A DNA stretch of 34,660 bases from DAOWHW01 sp964493265 (lineage in GTDB: Archaea > Nanobdellota > Nanobdellia > Pacearchaeales > UBA284): NCBI GenBank assembly GCA_964493265.1, contig CAZBLY010000004.1:1-34660 (forward strand), in the 5' to 3' direction. A model generated the notes under the pieces. It was not told the DNA's origin. It did not search any database and worked only from the letters and a program-made list of their open reading frames with translations. How positions within the stretch are numbered: the stretch's first letter is position 1; every line of letters begins with the position of its first letter. Below, piece after piece: positions 30,583 to 34,660 of the stretch. The translations under genes and the position numbers were made by a program.

Positions 30583-31143
30583 ATGAAAAAAGGGGGAAAA
30601 ATAATTAATAGAAGCAAAAATAAAAAAGGGCAGATAATGGGTATGCCTTTTATGTTCATTTTTTCCCTGATTCTTGTTGCTATTGCCTTATTTGTAGGAT
30701 TTTGGGTTATAAGAAATATTATGAATCAAGCAGAACAAGCTAATATTCTATTATTTGCATCAGAAAATGGGGATCTTCAGGATGAAATAAGATCAGTTTG
30801 GCAAAAAGAAGCTGCATCTAAAACAAAAACTTTTCCCCTAAGTAGGAAATTTGAATATGTTTGTTTTGTTAATATGAGCAGATGCGGTATACAACAAGGG
30901 ATTATTCCGCCTGATTTTTGTCGAGAAGCAGGAATTTATGGCTCAGCATCTGATAATATGTTTCTATGGCCACCCGGAATAGCTGAAAAATATAATGTAA
31001 AATCAGCCTGGCATATTAAATGTGGCCAGAAAGAATGTTTATTTATAGAAAAAACTTTTTGTATTCCTGTTGAAAATGGAAAAATTACCCTGAAAATTAT
31101 AAAAGAAAGTGGTTCTTCTTTTGTTAAAATACAATCCCCTTAA
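30583..31143 (+). CDS. Pilin-like membrane protein 1 (KKGQ type)
   Basis: 186 residues. A basic leader ends K14-K15-G16-Q17, followed by a long hydrophobic helix (FMFIFSLILVAIALFVGF), the layout of archaeal class III (type IV pilin-like) signal peptides. The extracellular part has several cysteines (YVCFVNMSRCG, PDFCREAG, KCGQKECLF, TFCIPVENGK), probably disulfides. The frame is open back to 30445 inside psmA, but TTTATAAG at 30554-30561 lies about 26 bp before ATG 30583, so that is the likely leaderless start. First of four similar genes. Function unknown. Confidence 0.7.
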   Translation: MKKGGKIINRSKNKKGQIMGMPFMFIFSLILVAIALFVGFWVIRNIMNQAEQANILLFASENGDLQDEIRSVWQKEAASKTKTFPLSRKFEYVCFVNMSRCGIQQGIIPPDFCREAGIYGSASDNMFLWPPGIAEKYNVKSAWHIKCGQKECLFIEKTFCIPVENGKITLKIIKESGSSFVKIQSP

Positions 31144-31153
31144 ATTAAATCTT

Positions 31154-31170
31154 AACTTTTAATAAAAGTT
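31154..31170 (+). other. Perfect 7-bp hairpin between pilin-like genes 1 and 2
   Basis: AACTTTT, loop AAT, AAAAGTT: a perfect stem-loop 10 bp after the first stop codon and 26 bp before the next ATG. It may be an RNA processing or stability element, or just AT-rich symmetry. Confidence 0.4.
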
Positions 31171-31196
31171 AGATAATAAATAACAAAAAAATTAAA

Positions 31197-32123
31197 ATGA
31201 AGAAAGCACAATTTCAATTTGCATGGATTTTTGCTGTGATTGTTGGGGCCTTAATTCTATTTTTAGCTTTTTATTTTGCTGGAACATTCTTACTTCAACA
31301 AAGACATGAACAAACAACAGTTGAAACCCAATTTTTAGATATAATTACAGATCCTTTTTCTTATCTTGGTTCTATGGGTGCAACAACCTATAAGCAATTA
31401 GAACTGCCTAAAGAATATGAAATAATAATTGAATGTTCTACTTCCACATCAATGGAGATGCTTGGAAAAAATACAATAACTCTTATGGAAAAAAATGAAG
31501 CGGGGATACAAAGAAATCTTTACAACAAATATCTTTATTTTGAACAGCCTTTTAAAGCTAAAAAAATTAATGCTTTAAGCAAACCATTTGAAATGCCTTG
31601 GAGAGTTTCTGACATCATAATCTTTTGGCCAGCTGATCAAGAATATTGTTTTGTTGATGCTCCTTTTAAAATCAAAAATGAGGTTGAAAGACTTGAAATT
31701 GAAACCATAAAAACTGAAACAAAGAAAATAAATTGCGAGGAAAATGCCATAACAGTTTGTTTTGAAGGAGGAAATTGTGATGTGGTTGTTTATGATTCAA
31801 AAATTGAAAAAGATGATGGAACTATCTATTATACTGGAGATGCTTTAATGTATGCTGGAATTTTTTCAGACAAATTAATCTATGATTGTAATTTAAAAAG
31901 ACTTGCTTCAAGATTAAATACACAAGCTTTAATTTATGAGGAAAAATCTCTCAGTTTACTGCAAAAAGGCTGCAGTATAAATTATAATCTTCAAAATATA
32001 AAAGAAATATCAAGCCAGATTGCTGATCCAAATAAATTTATTTCAGCCACATCAATAGAAAATTTGCAAAAAGAGGCTGATGCTTTAGGAAGAGCAAATA
32101 GCAATTATTGTACTTTGTTTTAA
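31197..32123 (+). CDS. Pilin-like membrane protein 2 (KKAQ type)
   Basis: 308 residues. MKKAQ at the very start is followed by a hydrophobic helix (FAWIFAVIVGALILFLAFYF). The large extracellular domain includes IIECSTSTSME, WPADQEYCFVDAP, CEENAITVCFEGGNC and a C-terminal CSINYNLQNI...NYCTLF, giving several cysteine pairs. It is the longest of the four-gene set and may be the tip or scaffold subunit. Co-transcription with gene 1 is likely, with 53 bp between them. No family recognised beyond the pilin-like N-terminus. Confidence 0.65.
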   Translation: MKKAQFQFAWIFAVIVGALILFLAFYFAGTFLLQQRHEQTTVETQFLDIITDPFSYLGSMGATTYKQLELPKEYEIIIECSTSTSMEMLGKNTITLMEKNEAGIQRNLYNKYLYFEQPFKAKKINALSKPFEMPWRVSDIIIFWPADQEYCFVDAPFKIKNEVERLEIETIKTETKKINCEENAITVCFEGGNCDVVVYDSKIEKDDGTIYYTGDALMYAGIFSDKLIYDCNLKRLASRLNTQALIYEEKSLSLLQKGCSINYNLQNIKEISSQIADPNKFISATSIENLQKEADALGRANSNYCTLF

Positions 32124-32166
32124 AATACAAAAGCAATAAAAATAAAAAATAGAGAAGAAAAGAAAA

Positions 32167-32664
32167 ATGAAAAGGAAAAATAAAAAAGCTCAAGTTAAAA
32201 TTCAAGAAATGGCTTTTGTACTTCTTGCTGTAGTATTTCTTGTTGCCTTACTTTTCTTATTTTTTGCCCGTTTTCAATATTCGCAATTACAAGAATCAGT
32301 CACCCAAGTTAGAGAAGCAAGAACAATAACAATGTTAAGTGTTGTAGCCTCTCTTCCTGAACTAAGATGCTCATCCTCATTTAGTTCAGCATCAGAAATA
32401 GCTTGTATTGACAAAGATAAAGTAGATGTTTTTAATAAAGGGGGGAATATTCGAAAAAAATATACTAAAATATGGCAAGCAGCTCAAATTTCAAAAATCA
32501 CAATAGATGAAGTCTATCCTAAAGGCCAGAGTTATCTAATTTATACCCAAGAACCAGGTGAATCAACTGAAACTTATGCAACTTATATTCCTTTATGTGA
32601 AGAAACAACTGGAAATTTAAAATGTGTTGTAGCTAAAATAAGAATTACAACAAACATGCCTTAA
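32167..32664 (+). CDS. Pilin-like membrane protein 3 (KKAQ type)
   Basis: 165 residues with K6-K7-A8-Q9 before VKIQEMAFVLLAVVFLVALL, the hydrophobic helix. The Q-x-x-x-x-E after the cut site is close to the Q-x-S-x-E pattern of class III signal peptides. The ectodomain begins with a helix (YSQLQESVTQVREARTI), as in pilins, then ELRCSSSFSSASEIACID and LCEETTGNLKCVV cysteine pairs. It lies 43 bp after gene 2 and 12 bp before gene 4. Confidence 0.65.
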   Translation: MKRKNKKAQVKIQEMAFVLLAVVFLVALLFLFFARFQYSQLQESVTQVREARTITMLSVVASLPELRCSSSFSSASEIACIDKDKVDVFNKGGNIRKKYTKIWQAAQISKITIDEVYPKGQSYLIYTQEPGESTETYATYIPLCEETTGNLKCVVAKIRITTNMP

Positions 32665-32676
32665 TAAAAGCAAAAA

Positions 32677-33216
32677 ATGATAAAAATAAAAAGCAAAAAA
32701 CAAAGTAAAAATAAAAAAGCCCAGGAAGAAGTTTTTGGCTTTGTCATTATTGTCTTGATTGTCATGATTATTGGAATAGTTTTTTTTGCTTTCTCCTTAC
32801 GAAGATCTAGCGAAATAATTGAGCCTAAAAGCAATGAATTAAATGATTTATTACAAGCAATGTTAAGTTATACAACAAACTGCAAGATGAATGCCGAAGA
32901 TCTTAGTATTAGACAACTTCTTAGAGAATGTAATAATTATCCAACTAGGCAATGTGAGAATCAAGAAATTTATATGTGTGATTTAGTTGAAGATGAATTT
33001 AAATTAATGCTTAAAGAATTTCTTGGAACAGAATCAGAATTAGCACAAGCATCTGTCCATGGTTATGTTTTAAATATAACTAATCCTGAACAACTAATTG
33101 CAATAGAAAATGGCCAGTTTGAAGGCAATTATTTTCTTTCTTCTATACCTATTCCAAGTTTAAGTGCAAGTTCTGAAGATATTATAGTTGAATTAACTTT
33201 TTATTATTCAACTTAG
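32677..33216 (+). CDS. Pilin-like membrane protein 4 (KKAQ type)
   Basis: 179 residues with a basic leader to K13-K14-A15-Q16, then EEVFGFVIIVLIVMIIGIVF, again a charged-residue-plus-hydrophobic-helix start. Cysteines occur as NCKMNAEDLSIRQLLREC, then RQCENQEIYMCD. The domain continues with a strand-rich C-terminal part (GYVLNITNPE; IIVELTFYYS). It is the last gene of the set and is followed by short AT-rich inverted repeats and a convergent wHTH gene. Confidence 0.65.
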   Translation: MIKIKSKKQSKNKKAQEEVFGFVIIVLIVMIIGIVFFAFSLRRSSEIIEPKSNELNDLLQAMLSYTTNCKMNAEDLSIRQLLRECNNYPTRQCENQEIYMCDLVEDEFKLMLKEFLGTESELAQASVHGYVLNITNPEQLIAIENGQFEGNYFLSSIPIPSLSASSEDIIVELTFYYST

Positions 33217-33255
33217 TAGATTAGTTAAATATTATTCAATTAATTGTTCAATTGA

Positions 33256-33660
33256 TTAAAGATCTATTGTGATTTCAATTTTTTTAACAGCTAAAACAGG
33301 TTTTAATCTCTTTTTTCCATTTTTATTTTCAGGAATTAAACGAACAAATCCAAAATGTTCAAGAAGTTTAATATCTTGTCTCACAGCTTTAAAATCCCTG
33401 TTTAATTCTTTAGCTAATCCATAAATAGACTTAATTTTCTTCTTTTTGGTTTTTAAAACATGCAAAATTCTGGCTTTTTCATTACTTAATACCTGTCTAA
33501 AGAGTCTAGCTGTGAATCCTGGATGTTGATATTTTCTAGGCCATTTAGCTTTAAGAACAGTTAAAAAGAAGTTCTTTGCTTCATGCTCAGAATCCTTGCT
33601 TGAAGTCAGTCTAATTAAGATTTTTTTAGTTTTTTCCTTGTTTTTTTTCTTTTTAGGCAT
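33256..33660 (-). CDS. Winged-helix transcription regulator (HVO_A0114-like)
   Basis: 134 residues. A basic N-terminal stretch, then FTARLFRQVLSNEKARILHV and a helix-turn-helix IYGLAKELNRDFKAVRQDI with a wing LEHFGFVRLIPENKNGKKR. The L-A-K-x-L-x-R-D-x-x-x-V pattern matches the HVO_A0114/antitoxin-like winged-helix group. It probably regulates nearby or remote genes; it lies convergent to the pilin-like operon and divergent from the S-layer gene. Confidence 0.7.
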   Translation of the reverse strand: MPKKKKNKEKTKKILIRLTSSKDSEHEAKNFFLTVLKAKWPRKYQHPGFTARLFRQVLSNEKARILHVLKTKKKKIKSIYGLAKELNRDFKAVRQDIKLLEHFGFVRLIPENKNGKKRLKPVLAVKKIEITIDL

Positions 33661-33905
33661 TTTTTTAGTTTTTTTGTTTCTGTTATATGATAAAAAAATA
33701 GACGATAAATGTTCTAAAAAGGAAAATCAAAACATATATTTAAATATTATTGTTCTAGTATGCTAGTTTTTTTATTACATATATGTTTAAAAATATCCCC
33801 CATTTTTAAAAAAACCTCTTTTCCTCAAATCTGTATTAATTATTAAATAAGAACATAACATTTATAAACAAAAATGAAAAGAACATATACAAAAAGTTGT
33901 ATTGA

Positions 33906-33920
33906 CGAAATGTTTAAAAA
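33906..33920 (+). promoter_or_regulatory. Likely BRE/TATA promoter of the S-layer gene
   Basis: CGAAATGTTTAAAAA: BRE-like CGAAA followed by a TATA box, matching the other strong promoters here. Expected transcription start near 33942, giving a leader of about 315 nt before ATG 34259. Confidence 0.5.
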
Positions 33921-33940
33921 GCAAAAATAAGTTGTTTTTA

Positions 33941-33995
33941 TGTAATGCTTTATGTATTACAAAAACTGGCCAGTGATCCTTTCTAAAAAAGGGTC
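33941..33995 (+). other. Consecutive RNA hairpins at the 5' end of the S-layer leader
   Basis: TGTAAT/ATTACA (33941-33961, 9-nt loop) begins at the predicted mRNA start; ACTGGCCAGT (33965-33974) is a 10-bp palindrome; GATCCTTT/AAAGGGTC (33975-33995, 5-nt loop, one G-U) follows at once. A structured 5' end would protect an abundant mRNA or serve regulation. Confidence 0.5.
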
Positions 33996-34052
33996 GCGAC
34001 TCGTGGTTTAGATACACAAAATAATTAGTGTTAAACTAAACTATGGAAGGCC

Positions 34053-34198
34053 AAATCAATCACTAAAAAAGTAGAAGAAAATGGATATAAAATATGTTTT
34101 TTGGTTGAATTGTATACAGTTCTTAGCTCTTGTTTTAGGACTGACTGGTTTAGCTAAAACAACTTTTTTTGTTCTTAATCTAGCTGCTTGATTGATTT
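34053..34198 (+). other. 10-bp inverted repeat enclosing the micro-ORF
   Basis: AAATCAATCA at 34053-34062 is perfectly complementary to TGATTGATTT at 34189-34198. The 126-nt loop holds the 36-codon micro-ORF, whose TGA stop begins the right arm. A small hairpin CAGCA-AAAA-TGCTG (34201-34214) follows directly. Confidence 0.5.
34081..34191 (+). CDS. 36-aa hydrophobic micro-ORF in the S-layer leader
   Basis: ATG 34081 to TGA 34189-34191 encodes MDIKYVFWLNCIQFLALVLG and 16 further residues, mostly apolar, one membrane helix. There is no clear Shine-Dalgarno, only a purine-rich AGTAGAAGAAA. It could be a genuine microprotein, a leader peptide whose translation opens the enclosing stem, or chance. 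Its position exactly within the inverted-repeat loop is suggestive. Confidence 0.4.
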   Translation: MDIKYVFWLNCIQFLALVLGLTGLAKTTFFVLNLAA

Positions 34199-34234
34199 AA
34201 CAGCAAAAATGCTGGCCAAATTAGAAAAGGAGTG

Positions 34235-34243
34235 AAAGGAGGT
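34235..34243 (+). promoter_or_regulatory. Consensus Shine-Dalgarno of the S-layer gene
   Basis: AAAGGAGGT is a full anti-16S match, 15 nt before ATG 34259, longer than ideal spacing. Nearly all other genes here appear leaderless or lack such a site. An in-frame GTG at 34232 overlaps the site, so it is unlikely to be the start. Confidence 0.65.
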
Positions 34244-34258
34244 TTAAAAAAAATAAGA

Positions 34259-34660
34259 ATGAGAATCTTGAAAAAGATTGTACCTATCGTAGTAACAGCC
34301 ATGATTGGAATAACTATGCCTATGGCTTTTGCTCAAGATTTAGCTAACTGGAAAGGTTATTTTGATACTACAGCAGTAGTTGTTGGTGAAAACGCAGCAT
34401 CAGTAGATAATATTGGAGCTGTAGACATTGCAACTTCTCTTAGTACAACTTCAGAAGGAACAGACACTATTTCTGGTGAAGCTGAAAAAATTGAAGCTAG
34501 TAACAATAAGCTTAATTTAAATGAAACTTTCGCTAGTGTTGAAACTGGTGGTTTTGATGATTCAGAATTACCAACAATGTTAGCAGATGGAACATTTAGA
34601 GCTGACGATGGTGATGATTTTGACTATACTCAAAAAATTAGTTTTGGAGCAACATATCCA
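34259..34660 (+). CDS. S-layer protein, N-terminal part (runs off window)
   Basis: 134 residues visible. A signal peptide (MRILKKIVPIVVTAMIGITM, then PMAFA) is expected to be cut before QDLANWKGYF. The mature start with VVVGENAASVDNIGAVDIAT is the signature of methanogen/DPANN-type S-layer proteins (their N-terminal domain has V-V-V-G-x-N-A-A-x-x-D and G-A-x-D-I-A). The later part is acidic (FRADDGDDFDYTQ). Codon usage looks richer in GCT/GCA and GGT than neighbours, consistent with high expression. It forms the outer protein lattice. The C-terminus is outside this window. Confidence 0.88.
   Translation, partial: MRILKKIVPIVVTAMIGITMPMAFAQDLANWKGYFDTTAVVVGENAASVDNIGAVDIATSLSTTSEGTDTISGEAEKIEASNNKLNLNETFASVETGGFDDSELPTMLADGTFRADDGDDFDYTQKISFGATYP

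Larger units (their letters stand above)
33661..34080. other. Intergenic region: S-layer promoters and start of leader
   Basis: Between the wHTH gene and the micro-ORF there is no convincing gene apart from an 18-codon ATG frame at 33874. Tandem TATA elements (TTTATAAAC at 33861-33869 and GTTTAAAAA at 33912-33920, the latter with BRE-like CGAAA at 33906) point rightwards. From the expected start near 33942 there follow three short symmetric elements. The left part is AT-rich with T runs. Confidence 0.55.

Noticed and set aside
33874..33930. 18-codon ORF upstream of the S-layer promoter
   Set aside because: It overlaps the BRE/TATA element, has no ribosome site and is too short to support.

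Overview
This is an AT-rich archaeal chromosome segment. The gene content is archaeal: a 20S proteasome with alpha and beta subunits, the Rrp4/Rrp41/Rrp42 exosome, SBDS, the termination nuclease FttA (aCPSF1), GatE, RpoK, a presenilin-type protease, Ser-His-Asp signal peptidase, an intron-bearing tRNA-Tyr and an S-layer gene. Several small or pared-down genes, a KK(A/G)Q pilin-like cassette, Cys-rich exported proteins and TATA boxes about 26 bp from start codons (leaderless mRNAs) suggest a DPANN lineage near Woesearchaeota/Pacearchaeota. That placement is inference from gene style, not phylogeny.

Layout. Positions 1-1541 are accessory: the tail of a PD-(D/E)XK nuclease, a convergent RelE-type toxin-antitoxin pair framed by two GC-rich 12-bp repeats that resemble a tRNA-Glu 3' end, and a Cys-rich exported protein. 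Positions 1571-4846 hold a VIT/CCC1-like transporter, a small membrane protein, tRNA-Lys, trpS, a presenilin-family protease and a small antisense-overlapping ORF. A long minus-strand run (4664-12688) carries signal peptidase, fttA, psmB, tRNA-Tyr, aspS, gatE, a PIN-like gene split over three frames, two tiny membrane proteins and tRNA-Glu. Positions 12767-15202 hold a small zinc ribbon, tRNA-Gln, a 429-aa unknown protein, tRNA-Thr and a 160-aa unknown protein. Positions 15226-20514 hold pheS-pheT and a membrane-anchored Ig-like surface protein. Positions 20616-24309 hold a DUF99 protein, a winged-helix regulator, a PIMT-like methyltransferase coupled to an interrupted small ORF, two unknown genes and a TrmB/PLD-like regulator. 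Positions 24306-30465 are the psmA-SBDS-rrp4-rrp41-rrp42-rpoK-enolase block, with two unfamiliar small genes inside it. Positions 30583-33216 are four consecutive pilin-like genes, followed by a convergent wHTH gene. The window ends in an S-layer protein gene with a long, apparently structured leader.

How the genes fit together. The minus-strand blocks are information-processing genes: RNA 3'-end formation and decay (FttA, exosome), proteolysis (proteasome, signal peptidase, presenilin), and tRNA charging (TrpRS, AspRS, PheRS, GatE, five tRNAs). The plus-strand pilin-like operon, the S-layer gene and the Ig-like protein concern the cell surface.

The points most worth a second look are the four-gene pilin-like cassette, the S-layer leader with hairpins and a 36-codon micro-ORF, the PIN gene broken at two homopolymers, GatE apparently without its GAD insertion, RpoK with a 100-residue tail, and two divergent gene pairs that appear to share one central TATA box. 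No insertion sequence, CRISPR array or replication origin was recognised.
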